DNA of 64,000 nt. Origin: Ectobius pallidus. Taxonomy: Eukaryota; Arthropoda; Insecta; Blattodea; Ectobiidae. The stretch spans positions 196,688,174 through 196,752,173 of the forward strand of contig CAXKWD010000003.1 of the NCBI GenBank assembly GCA_964059195.1, in the 5' to 3' direction. Both the position numbers and the translations under genes were made by a program. This document shows, one piece after another, positions 33,378-43,600 of the stretch (positions are counted from its first letter, which is position 1; the number at the start of each line of letters is the position of its first letter). Under the pieces are notes generated by a model, which saw only the letters and a program-made list of their open reading frames with translations, made no database searches and was not told the origin of the DNA.

Positions 33378-33662
33378 ATGTCTTCGAACGCTTGTCCTCG
33401 TACAAAGTGGCGTGCTCTCGATATGAAAAAGGAAAGTGATCGTTTGAAAACATATGGAAGATGGACTGTGTCTTTCATGAATCCAACGCTTTTGGCCTCC
33501 GAGGGTTTTTATTACACTGGATACGATGATATTGTTCGTTGTGCTTTTTGCAAGTTTGAAATTGGACAACGGAATGAGGGAGATGATCCTCGGAGGGACC
33601 ACGAAAGTTTCTCACAATTTTGTACATTTTTGAAAGAAAAGTTAAATAAAACTGTATTCTAA
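33378..33662 (+). CDS. Single-BIR (IAP-like) protein, right arm (94 aa)
   Basis: The frame starts at ATG 33378 and contains one baculoviral IAP repeat. R22 and W29 open the domain, GFYYTG is at 43-48, D51 precedes the CxxC, and the zinc ligands are C55-x2-C58-x16-H75-x6-C82, the exact BIR spacing. GDDP (68-71) sits before H75; the tryptophan usually found a few residues before DDP is absent. No RING, CARD or second BIR is present, and 94 residues leave little beyond the domain, so it cannot be a ubiquitin ligase of the classic IAP type. BIR proteins bind caspases or IAP-antagonist peptides, or act in the chromosomal passenger complex (survivin); DNA viruses of invertebrates also carry IAPs. 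Here a role in keeping host cells alive is only inference. An AATAAA at 33645-33650 overlaps the last codons. A TATA-like TTTATATTCC lies near 33300. Confidence 0.85.
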   Translation: MSSNACPRTKWRALDMKKESDRLKTYGRWTVSFMNPTLLASEGFYYTGYDDIVRCAFCKFEIGQRNEGDDPRRDHESFSQFCTFLKEKLNKTVF

Positions 33663-33837
33663 ATATTTCAACTTGTGTTGCAATCCTTTCTTCAAACATG
33701 TCTTGCAGACGTCACCTTTTTATCTTGTACCAATGACACATATTCATGACTCAACAAGTATGACATGTAAGATATGATTAATACATACCAAAATTTGATA
33801 AATTACAGTCTTTCTCATATTATTTTACAATACTGTT

Positions 33838-34300
33838 GGTGAACCCGAGGGAAATGTTAAAGCAAGACAAAAGTTAGCTGTCAGTTTAATGAAATGACAT
33901 ACATTTTATTCGGATTCTAGTCAATGAAGTTAAGGCTTTAATGCACTAAAGTATAACTATTTTCATAATTTCTTTGCTAGTTTAAAGTCTTTTTGTTTGA
34001 ATTCTGAAACGTTTAGAGCTGTTTTTGTAATATTGTTTAACTTAGTTGAACCTGAGGGATATAGTGTTAGGTTGGGTAAGACAGAATACACCCGTTGGTT
34101 TATTTAAAAGGTATGGTAAGTAGAATTTATATTTGTTTGCAAGACTATATATTATTCGTGTCAGGTTGGCCGAGAGGTCTAAGGCGCTAGATTCAAGATC
34201 TGGTTCCCTTAGGGGAGCGTGGGTTCGAACCCCACACCTGACAGACATTTTATTCCAGCCTATGAAGTTAAGGCTTTAATGCACTAAAGTATAACTAGCC
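33838..34300. repeat. Repeat unit duplicated around the tRNA, right arm
   Basis: TGAAGTTAAGGCTTTAATGC followed by ACTAAAGTATAAC occurs at about 33927-33958 and 34263-34295, each preceded by GACAxACATTTTATTC and, further up, by a GTTGAACCxGAGGGA-like block. The second unit contains the tRNA and the first does not. Mirror: 30456-30918. Confidence 0.75.
34160..34243 (+). tRNA. tRNA-Leu (CAA), intronless, right arm
   Basis: All parts fold: acceptor GTCAGGT pairs with ACCTGAC with discriminator A; D-arm GGCCGAGAGGTCTAAGGC; anticodon stem CTAGA/TCTGG with loop TTCAAGA, anticodon CAA at 34194-34196; a long class II variable arm (TTCCCTTAGGGGA); T-arm GTGGG-TTCGAAC-CCCAC. Box A (TGGCCGAGAGG) and box B (GGTTCGAACCC) are intact and TTTT follows at 34247. 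Eukaryotic nuclear tRNA-Leu(CAA) genes often have an intron; this one has none. It would decode UUG. It is inserted in one member of a duplicated repeat unit, suggesting capture of a host or viral tRNA gene by the element. Confidence 0.92.
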
Positions 34301-34422
34301 TTGAACGAGTATGATAATGATCATGCGTCATGAGGAAGATGGCCATGACTGTGCATAAAGGTTTTGTGACGTAGTTTTATTCTTGTAACAAGGTCGTGAA
34401 GGTTTTTTCCCCCTTGCCAGGA

Positions 34423-34464
34423 TATATATAAAAAGGCTTGTTGCTTTTGGATAACGATCAGCTA
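34423..34464 (+). promoter_or_regulatory. TATA box with initiator-like site, right arm
   Basis: TATATATAAAAAGG (34423-34436) is followed about 33 nt from TATAAAAA by TCAGC (A at 34460), close to the arthropod TATA-to-initiator distance. The arrangement points outward, toward the short ORF at 34467. Mirror TATA at 30320-30333. Confidence 0.6.
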
Positions 34465-34466
34465 CG

Positions 34467-34562
34467 ATGGAACGTTGGCAAATGTTGGAGAGCGAGGAGC
34501 AACCTATCACCTATCGTGTTCAATTAGACATTTTAATCATAATTTGTGTATTTTTTACATGA
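34467..34562 (+). CDS. Very short ORF behind TATA promoter, right arm (31 aa)
   Basis: The first ATG after the initiator-like site opens 31 codons: MERWQMLESEEQPITYRVQLD followed by a hydrophobic end ILIIICVFFT. The leader would be only about 7 nt. The downstream sequence becomes the degenerate repeat, so this may be the front of a truncated gene, a first exon (GTGTTC-type donors follow at about 34516) or a non-coding transcript. An overlapping 63-codon frame at 34475 needs a TTG start and I do not favour it. No family recognised. Confidence 0.35.
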   Translation: MERWQMLESEEQPITYRVQLDILIIICVFFT

Positions 34563-35090
34563 TTTTAATTTTTTATGCCTTCTTTTTACCAATTTTTTAC
34601 AGTTTGTATTTCTTATTAAGGTGTCCTTTATATATGGGGGTACATTTTTATGCTTTAATGACTTAATTTCCTCTGTTGGTTGTAGTTTTTGTTGACGTCA
34701 CCAATCCAGAGGCTTTCACGTTCCAACATAATCATTGTTTGCAGATGTTTTCTCCTATTTTACAATGAGTTTGTTTGAATTGACAAGTTTTTGGAATTGC
34801 TTTTGTCATAATGATTAGTGATAGGTGTCCTTTTTGTATAAATAACTTCATTTAGTCTGTCAATTGGTCATGTTCCGTCATGATTTGTGGATTTTTTACG
34901 TAATTTAAATTTTTTATGCACAACTGACATTATTTTCCTCTCCACTTAAACATTCTATATATTCCCTTTGTTTACATATCATTTTTCCTGTGTCTTTGTT
35001 AATTTACATCCACATTGTATGAATTGTTAAGAATATTAGAGTTGCCTCTGTCGTACTGTTTATTAATAGGTAACAATTTCACAAATTAAG

Positions 35091-35251
35091 TGTATCCGTT
35101 CACGTTCACGTTTGCATTTACGTTCACATTCACGTTTACGATTACGATCACTTCTACGTTTACGATCACGTTTACGTTGACGTTGACGATCACGTTTACG
35201 TTTACGTTCACATTCACGTTTACGTTCATATTCGTGTTTATGTTTACGCTT
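35091..35251. repeat. ACGT-rich hexanucleotide tract, right arm
   Basis: Mirror of 29505-29665: ACGTTC/ACGTTT/ACGATC hexamers in series. Confidence 0.9.
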
Positions 35252-36935
35252 ACAATCTTGTAACCTTACACCATCTTAGGCAATCAACTAATCATATTCC
35301 AGTTTATATCAAAAACCTAATATAGCAAATGATGCATGTGTCACTGAAGGGATAAATATACATTACCATATTTTATCTGGCTGTTTGATTTTTACAATCA
35401 ACTTGTATCTCTGTTTGAGGTGGGCATTGTCATATTGTTTTGTATTTTAGCCCATAAACGATTTACCTTCCTCTGTCGTCTGTACTTTATGAATCGTGTT
35501 TTGTTCACGTTACCTATTCTGAAGTTCTCACGTTCCAACGTTTGAACTTATTAGACCAATTTTGTCAATTTTGATAGCTTACAACCAGTTTGTATGTACT
35601 GTTAAGAGTGTCATTATCATATAGGTGTACTTTTTAAATGCATAAACGATCACGTTTCCTCTGTCGGCTATACTTGTTGAATCATGAGTTTGCTAACATC
35701 ACCTATCCTGAGTCTTTCGCTTTCCAACATGCCCTTTGTTTACAGATGTTTGTTCCTATTTCTTCGATATTTGACATCCAGTTTTTTGTATTGATAAAGC
35801 TTTAGGAATTTATTTGTCATTTTGTTTAGTGATAGGTGTTCTTTTCGAAATTTTAATGCATAAAGGCCTTCATTTCCTCTGTCTATGTGCGTGTACAATA
35901 AAGATTTGTGGATTTATCATGTAATTTTTTTTAATTTTAATGCACAATTGCCAATATTTTCATCTCCTGCTAGACATGTTCTATATATTTCCTTTGTATT
36001 GAGTTGTGTTTTCTTATTTCTTTGTTAGCCTACAGCAATATTGCTGAAACTGGCAAATCTTTTAGAGTTGCGTTTGTCCTAATATTTACCAATGTTAGAG
36101 ATTTTGTTTCTGTTTCTTTGATAGTTTGCAGTCATTTTGTTTGAATTTTTTAAGTTTTCTGAAAGGTATACATTTCAGGATTTAAATGAGTTTATTAATG
36201 ATTTCATTTCTTCTCGCGACTGGATGTGTTCAATCATAATTTTTGCTTATTTCTTTGACTAATTTTTTTGAAGTGTTTAGGGTGCCTTTCTAATATTGTT
36301 TTGCAATAGATATAATGTTTCACATTTTAATGTATAAATGAAATTTTCCTATGTTAATAGGATATGTTCAATAATGATTTATTGATATAACTTATTCTGA
36401 GGCTCTCAAGTTCCACAATACTTATTTAAATCGTAGTTTTTTTTACCAATTTTGGCAATTGGTGTTTCTTGTTAAGGTGTACTTACCACATGAATGTTCG
36501 TGTTGAATCATATTTTGTGGGTGATACGTATCTACAAGGCTTAAAAGACGAACCCTTGTCAACCTAATAGCTCAAATTTCTATTCCTTTTCATCATCTAC
36601 CTATCCATCTTATAGCTACATTTCAGATTTTCAGATTAATTAATTACTTAATTTCCTCTCTGTACTGTATATGTTTAGGTTGCCTTAGAAATAGAGTTTA
36701 GCAATAGATATAGTGTTTCATATTTTAATGTATAAATGATTTATTTTCCTCTGTTAACAGGATATGTTCAATCATGTTTTATTGATAAAAGCTATTCTGA
36801 GGCTCTCACATTCCACAATACTTGTATTAAATCAAATATTCTATCAATTTTTACATTTTGTATGTCTTCTTAAGATGTACTTGTCATTTTTTTTTGTACA
36901 TTTTTGTAGGCTTATCTCCTATTTATTTGATAGTT

Positions 36936-37180
36936 GAATGGATGGCTGGAAGAACGATGTATGTCGCATTTTGTCATTTTACAGGAAACACGTTTTTCCT
37001 AGGTGATACGGACACCAGCTGAGCTGCACTAAATTGGCTACATACCACGTTATTCCACTCAACGCTATTGGTAGGTTTTTTAATGTGGGAAGAGATATTT
37101 ATCAACAAGGATCTAATTTTTTGTCAAGTTAGTAGACCAAAAACAAATGTAACATACATCGTTCTTCCAGCCATTGATTC
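36936..37180. mobile_element. Nested 245-bp TIR insertion, right arm
   Basis: Mirror of 27575-27819, with the same AACT/AGTT flanks. Confidence 0.75.
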
Positions 37181-38134
37181 AGTTGATAAACAGTTTGTTT
37201 GAATTTTTAAAGTTTCTAGAGTTGTCAGTATCATATTGAAGGTATACATTTCAGATTTTTAATTAAATAATTATTTAATTTCCTCTGGCTACTGGATATG
37301 TTCATTCATAAGTTTTGACATTTCTTTGATTGTTTGTAATCAGTTTGTTTGAAGTGTTTTGGTTGTCTTTGTAATATTGTTTAGCAATAGATCTAGTGTT
37401 TCATGTATTTTATTTTTAAATGATTTCTTTTCCCCTATTTACATAATATGTTCAATCAAGATTTATTGATAAAACCTATTATGAGGCTCTAATGTTCCAA
37501 CATACCCTTTCTTTGTAGACGTTTTCTCCTGTTTCTTTGATAGTTGAAAACAGTTTGTTTGAATTGATAAGGATTTTGTAATTGCCTTTGTCATATTGAT
37601 TAGTGATACGTGTTCGTTTCGTAATTTTATTGTATAAATGGCTTAATATCCTCTGTCGATGTACATGTTCAATCATAATTTATGTATTTATTATTTTTAT
37701 TTTATTTTAATACACAGTAGACAATATTTTCATCTCCTACTATACATGTTCTGGTTTTCAGTTGTGTTTTCCCGCATCTTTGTTATTTTACAAGCAGTTT
37801 CTTTGTATTGATAAGGCTTTTAGAGTTGTGTTTGTCCTAATGGTTCCAACATACTCTTTCTTACATATGTTTTTTTTTGTTTGCAGACATTTTGTTTGAA
37901 TTATTAAGTTGCCCTCTCATCCTATCCTATAATGAGGGAATAGATATTCAAAAATAAAATATAACTCTCCAATGGTATGGGGTACTACGAAAAGTTCAAC
38001 CAATCAGAGTTCATCTTTGAGGCTGTGACTAGTACTTCGTTGTCATAAATTAATTTATTTTTAGGATTTTCTCGGGTTTCACTTTGACTACAGTGGTACT
38101 ATTCAATCACGTCATACATTTCATGTAAGAAAGC

Positions 38135-39155
38135 AATATATTTTAAGTTCGTTAGGGGTGAAAAACATTTATAATGACTTAAACTGTCCATTTTTGCAAA
38201 AACTTTTGTGACCCTGGGTTTTATATTGTTCTTAGACAATTGATATAGCATACTACGATTTTTTAATGTCGAAAATAATTTTTTTGTAGGTTAGATTGGT
38301 TGTGGGGATGAAAAAACACCCACTAGACGATTTATAATGGCTGAATTTGTCCATTTGTGTAAAAAGTTGTTTGACCTTTAAAACCACCCCTTACATAAAA
38401 TCAATTCTTTTTGGGAGTTTAAATCATGTCAGATGGTTGATATCACTCAATATGATTTTTTATTGATGAATAATAAATTTTTAATGGGTTAGATTGGGAG
38501 TAGGGGTGAAAACTACCCTCTACACGATTTATAATGGCTTAATTTGTCCAGTAGTTGAAAAACTTGGTTGACCTTGAAAAAACACCTCTTCATAAAATTA
38601 ACCCCTTTGGGGGTGTAAATCATTTCAGATAGTTAACATTACTCTGTAAGACGTTTATATGTCGAAAAATGAATTTTAATGGCTTAGATTGGTCGTGGGG
38701 GTGCAAACTACCCTCTAGACGAATTACAGTGGCTCAAGTTGTTCATATCTGCAAAAATCTGGGTGACCTTGAAAAACCACCCCTTCATAAAATTAAATCA
38801 TTTAGGGGTGTAAATCATGTCAGATAGTCAATATAACTCTGTAAGTTGTTTATATGTCAAAAAAATAATTTTAAATGGGTTAGACTGCAAGTGGGGGTGA
38901 AAACTACCCTCTAGACGATTTACTGTGGCTCAAGTTGTCCATATCTGCAAAAAAACCTGGGTGACCTTGAAAAACCACCCTTACATAAAATTAACCCTTT
39001 GGGGGTGAAAATAGGTTTTAAGAATATGTCCTACATTTTTGTATAACATAATATGATTATTTAATCTTGAAAATACCTTTTAAATGGGCTAGAATACTTA
39101 CAACCCCCTTTAGTGGGGTGAATATTACTTCAGAATGGCCTAACTCTTTGTGTAT
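38135..39155. repeat. 196-bp tandem repeat array, right arm
   Basis: Mirror of 25600-26620. One base differs (38593 versus 26162). Confidence 0.85.
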
Positions 39156-39504
39156 TATTTTTGTATTTTATATTAATAATATTTAGATTATTTGGTCAAG
39201 CAGGTTCTGTTTTGCTTATTTTGGACTTAGGGGTGCCTGGGGGTGCGTGAAATTCACCCTCTTGTTACGGAATGATTGATGGCTGATTATAAAGGATTAA
39301 ACAGAATGGTACCAGTGGATTTTATTCCCATCAAGTTTACGATGGTTCCTTTGTCTTATTGAATGCACACTCCCGCAATGGTATCGGTTTATTCGGAATT
39401 ATTACTATGGTCTTAAATTGATTACTAGCGAATTCAATTTTCATCAAGTTTCAATGCTAGGATGGAGTTCTATCTAGCCAAATCCTTTTGGGGTTGTGTG
39501 ACGT

Positions 39505-40061
39505 CATATCATGGACTGGGTGACAAAAGGGCCTAACTTATGATATATCATGGCTCTGGTTGTCCATAAGGCTTAATTATTTGGGCGGATTGGGATCAAC
39601 ACAGTGCGTGGCCATGCCTTTCGTTAGAGGGACGGTGTGGTGCCAAGAGGGCCTAAATAGGATTTTTAATGTTTTTGTGTATTGCAGGATTCTGTTTTAC
39701 CGGCCAAATCTTATTTATTGTCAGGAGTGTGATAGAAGGGTGGGGTTGGTGTCATATGAAAAGCCAAGATGTTCCAAAAGGCTTTGGAATGGGATCAGTA
39801 CAGTGCGGAGCCATGGCTTGTGATAGAGGGGTGTCAAAAGGGGCTAAATGGAATTTTTTAATGTTTTGTGTAATGCAGGTCTCTGTTTTACCGGCCTAAT
39901 CTTATATTTGCTATAACTTTGTTTAGGGGGATGATAGAGGGGTGGGGTTGGTGTCACCAGATGGCTCTAGTGCTATAGATTCAGGATTGATAATGCTTGT
40001 TTCTGTTTCGCCGACCGACCGGCCTCGGTGGATCGCGGACTGAAGATCCCCTATCCCTACT
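39505..40061. repeat. Right subterminal region with repeat pair
   Basis: Mirror of 24694-25250. The overlapping frames at 39560-39899 are reads through the repeat pair and are not called as genes. Confidence 0.7.
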
Positions 40062-40067
40062 TGTATT
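40062..40067. other. Target duplication, right copy (TGTATT)
   Basis: Direct copy of 24688-24693, adjoining the last base of the element. Confidence 0.8.
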
Positions 40068-41346
40068 TATTAAGTAACTTAAGAAATGGGTCGTTACGTC
40101 AGCTATTAGAAATACGTAACACCAGGGATATGTTTTAAATTATGTTGAAAGAATAAATTAAAATTACTGCAGTCAACCCTCAATATACAATGCCACCATT
40201 CGTTCCCTAACATTTATTGGCACAAAGCGAGGTTGGCACTAAAACTAAATTTTTAAAATGTCATAATACAGTGCTGCATTAATTTACTGTACTATAGTGT
40301 TAAATACGAATTAAGTAAAAAACATATAGAGAACTTTAGTACAAAATAAAATACTGCAGAGTAACTCAATTTATTACAGAATATGTCCAGTTCTACACAA
40401 AGGGGTCGAAAATCATGTGGGTCCATGTACTGTAAGTGATTAACGTTATGTGAATAAATGTAGTGTAGTGTTTAACAGCTGAATGGACACTGTACTAAAA
40501 GAAGTGAAAGTTTGGAATGTCTCATTGTATAAATGGCTCTTTCTACCTGCTCCACCCTGCCCTGTACGATTTCTTAACAAAACTTCCTCATTCAACCGCG
40601 CTGCATTTACAGTTAATGGCAGGGGAACACTCACTTCTTGGAAATACAGTACAATATGTTTCTTAAATAATCTTCCTAATATTCACGTCAGTTTTTAAAA
40701 GAAGTATGGAGCTATATTTTCTAAAAATCTTGGTGGCACTAAAACGAATTTTTTAAAATGGCATAATACTCTGCTGCATGAATTTACTGTAGGCTACTAT
40801 ATTATGAAATAAGAATTAAGTAAAAGACAATAAGAGAAATTTAGTACAAAATATTATACTGTACAGTAACTCAATTTATTACAGTATATGTCCAGTGCTA
40901 CACAAAGGGGTTGAAAACCATTTTGGCCCATGTAAGTGACTAACTGTAACTGAGTAATTGTAGTATAGGGACTGTAATGGGCACTGGACTAAAATATGTG
41001 AAATTTTGGAATATCTCATTGTATGAAGGGCTCTTCCTACCTGCTCCACCCTCATGCAGGCTATCTGAACAACTTCTTAACATAAGTTGCTCATTCCACC
41101 GCACTACATTTACAGTTAGTTGCAGGGGGAACACTCACTTCTTGGAAATAGAATACAGTATGTTTCTTAAATAATCTTCCTAACATTCACGCCAGTTTTA
41201 AAAAGAATTATGCAACTGAGAAAAAGTCACTGCAAGCTATATTTTCTAAAAATCATATTTTATATTCACTGGCACTAAATTAATTCTAGAGTATCAAGAC
41301 TGACAAAAAACAATTTATTTACACAGCACTGTTACACTGTTTAGTT

Positions 41347-41406
41347 CAGTCCACCAGATATTTTTACGCAGTATCCTATACTGTGCAAAAATATCTGGGT
41401 GGACTG
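41347..41406. repeat. Hairpin inside the pogo-like element
   Basis: CAGTCCACC-AGATATTTTTACG pairs with GCAAAAATATCTGGGTGGACTG around a short loop; outer TTATTTACACAGCA/TGCTGTGAAAATAA and TTCTAGAGT/ACTCTAGAA arms suggest a nested fold-back of about 41290-41500. Confidence 0.65.
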
Positions 41407-41526
41407 ATCTAAATATTGTAAAAATGCTGTGAAAATAAATCATAACTTTGTCTCTTCTAAAACTTTGACTTATTCGCTTTTTCCCTACCACTCTAGAATT
41501 TGCACAGTAACGAGGTCTCTTATGTA

Positions 41527-42270
41527 CAGTCGGTCAAATAAAAAACGTCGGGCGGTATTTGATTAAGTATCACGAACGAGCATATGCGCATGTACAGGAA
41601 GACTTAAGGTTAGGTTCACACACGCCTCTTGTCTATCCATGTATTTTCTTGATTATTTAGTCAGTTTTGTTCCAAAACAAACATGTATAGAAGGCTGTGG
41701 CTATATGTCTCACATCCGCCATATTCTTGGTTGCAAATTCTTATAATACTAATAATTAATAAATTCGCAAGGAATATGATTATTCAAGGAGCAATTTTTA
41801 AAGATTTTATTTTATAATACCGGTATTTGTAGTGCAAAACCAATAACTTACGTTCAACTTCTGCAACCAATGTAGCATCGAAATACGCGGCCGACCAGAT
41901 CGACGATTCCTATGAAAACTTCCGGTCGCATTAAGAAATATGGTCTTTAAGAAATATGGAACCTTCTCGATGCTTCAGAGGCCGAAAAATGCTACACTTT
42001 CTTTCAAGCTAGCATTTGTAGGCCTATGTGGCGCGATGACACACAGCAAAATGAATTATGACAATACATTAAGTTGAATATCGTGTGTTCCGCTTTCCGC
42101 GTAGTTCATTTTTTCCCTCGTTGTTCATTTTTTTCCCTCCTGCCGCATGGCCTCATATGTTCCGAGAATGTCCTGTATTTTATGTTTTTTATAGGAAACT
42201 TGTGAACTAATGCGTTAAAACTTTAATTTTAACTGCATACGAGTCCCGACGTTTTTTATTTGACCGACTG
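41527..42270. mobile_element. Nested TA-target MITE, CAGTCGGTCAAATAAAAAAC ends
   Basis: CAGTCGGTCAAATAAAAAAC at 41527 and its complement ending at 42270 are each bordered by TA. No transposase. It is inserted in the 40170-42363 element. Confidence 0.85.
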
Positions 42271-42365
42271 TACTTTATATGGGAGAAGATCCGTTCAATT
42301 GCATTTATTGACGCAGTGCGAGGGTGGCACTGTAAAAAGGGGCATTATATCGAGGGTTGACTGTA

Positions 42366-43020
42366 TTACCAGCAAGATATGTGGAGAACACAATGTGCAT
42401 GAAGATTTCAGTCTTCTTTTTTATGAAACACATACAAGTAACTTTTTGGAAGAATCACCATAGCTTTTTAAGATGTTTCATAAAGTGACAAAGTTATCTG
42501 CAGATTTTATCAACTTTTAACAAAAACATTTTGTACTGCGCTTTTGCATAGAAATTTCTGAACATAGCATTCATGCATTCTGTTTTATATGCATGCAGCT
42601 CATGAGAAAGGCTAACTTGTTTGCCAGATATAAGGAAAGTTTCATACCAGAGAGTATACACTCAACTTACCCATAGCTGAAAGTTTTCTATCTCTGGAAT
42701 GTACTTAGAGTTCCGTACATGTACTATGGCAGTATGGAATCGTAATGCTTTCGCATAACTGTCCGTCCCTCCTCGAACGAAATATGCTTTAACTACAAGT
42801 TCTTCTCTTCCACTCAACCAGACTCAGATATATACATTATACAATATGCATGCTAGTAATTTGTTTACAAAATTGAAGCAATAATATTATAAGTAAGTAG
42901 ATTGGCTACATAGACAAATCCTATAAAACCTAATACTGTAATGTGAGATAATACAAAAAAGATTTGTATTGTATCATTTACAGCAATCATAGAAGAGAGA
43001 AATAGTAGTAGTAGTAATAA
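42366..43020. other. Unassigned spacer ending in a (TAG)n/(TAA)n microsatellite
   Basis: The microsatellite lies at 43003-43034. No gene recognised. Confidence 0.5.
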
Positions 43021-43045
43021 TAATAATAATAATACAATGGCCGTT

Positions 43046-43600
43046 CACAAAATAAGTTCCCCTGGGGTCTTTTACAGAAACAAAACACAATTTCATGGAA
43101 ATGTTTATTGCAACAGAAACAGCATTTTTTCAATATATTCGCCACCGGAATTGATACATTTTTCATACCGTGGGACCAACTTTTGAATACCTGTGTCCCG
43201 CCTGGGATTTCAACCACTGTGTGACAACCACCTCCGCCTCTTTGTCATTCTCTGTCATTTCTTCAGGTATAGGAAAAGATTAAAATCACTGGGAGTGAGG
43301 TCCGGGCTGTAGGGTGAACGTTTAAACACCTCCTAGTCAAACTTCTGCAGGAGGCTTGCTGGGAGGTGTTTAAAACCAAGAAGGATCACGCCACCTTACA
43401 AATTCTGAGTCAGGCGCGCGTAAACATCTAGTGGCCATTTGAATAAAATAACTAAATAGACATGTTGCTTGCACGAACAATGTCAATGTCCGAAGTTCTC
43501 AGCAAAAAATGTTACTTCTATAATGGCTTCAAAGTCAGTTAGCTCAAAAGCAAGTTTTATGACATTGGCCCTTTTAGAACCAAGCACAGATATTTTGAGG
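43046..43600 (-). pseudogene. Mariner transposase relic, C-terminal part
   Basis: Near the left edge, the minus strand reads GIQKLVPRYEKCINSGGEYI and ends EKMLFLLQ-stop at about 43110-43195. This is the usual C-terminus of mariner transposases (GxQxLxxRxxKCINxxGxYxE). Upstream coding (toward 43600) is decayed, with frameshifts, and the catalytic motifs could not be read with confidence. The edge GGGGAACTTATTTTGTGAAC on the minus strand is probably near one terminus. Confidence 0.75.

Larger units (their letters stand above)
34515..37955. repeat. Degenerate dispersed repeats, right arm
   Basis: Mirror of 26800-30240; CCTCTGTCG-type modules occur near 34669, 35470, 35658, 35876, 36750 and 37651, with further copies near 33020 and 33159 between the small genes. 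Confidence 0.75.
24694..40061. mobile_element. 15.4-kb palindromic inserted element (Polinton/Maverick-like ends, no replication genes)
   Basis: Positions x and y are complementary with x+y = 64756 in the inner part and 64755 beyond an A-run indel. The left arm is 24694-32351, the right arm 32405-40061, and the unpaired spacer 32352-32404. The ends read AGTAGGGATAGGGG...CCCCTATCCCTACT and abut a 6-bp duplication, TGTATT. Polintons/Mavericks are known for 6-bp duplications and 5'-AG ends with inverted repeats, usually of a few hundred bases; here the inverted repeat is the entire element. No PolB, integrase, protease, ATPase or capsid frame exists in either arm, so mobility would need factors in trans. 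Each arm holds two small genes, a tRNA and a TATA promoter pointing outward, then about 5.5 kb of repeats. Differences between arms found by spot comparison: 26162/38593, 27841/36914, 32339/32417 and one poly-A length change. Confidence 0.85.
40170..42363. mobile_element. pogo-like TIR element with internal duplication and nested inserts
   Basis: The ends CAGTCAACCCTCAATAT (left) and ATATCGAGGGTTGACTG (right, followed by TA) are inverted; GAGGTTGGCAC and GAGGGTGGCAC follow inside. A second, compact copy is at 54654-55391. The interior carries two similar blocks (about 40225-40700 and 40735-41200), each with TGxACTAAAA, CTCTTxCTACCTGCTCCACC and ACACTCACTTCTTGGAAATA. Insertions at 41283-41500 and 41527-42270 enlarge it. 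Frames inside (40483-40698, 40977-41174) are copies of the same repeat block, not transposase. Confidence 0.8.

Noticed and set aside
34475..34666. 63-codon hydrophobic frame after the TATA box
   Set aside because: It needs a TTG start; the first ATG after the initiator is in another frame. Kept only as an alternative in the short-ORF entry.
39560..39899. Two overlapping plus-strand frames (and mirrored ones at 24856-25195) as genes
   Set aside because: They are translations of the two subterminal repeat units, rich in repeated blocks, without a recognisable domain or signals.
24694..40061. Palindrome as an assembly or library artefact (missed hairpin adapter, chimera)
   Set aside because: The arms end exactly at a TGTATT direct repeat with unrelated unique flanks, the arms differ at several sites, and the 53-bp spacer is not an adapter-like sequence I recognise. 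Cannot be fully excluded without reads.
40483..40698. Frames repeated at 40483, 40977 and 55026 as a small gene family
   Set aside because: They are the same repeat block inside pogo-like elements, in different states of decay, with both strands open.
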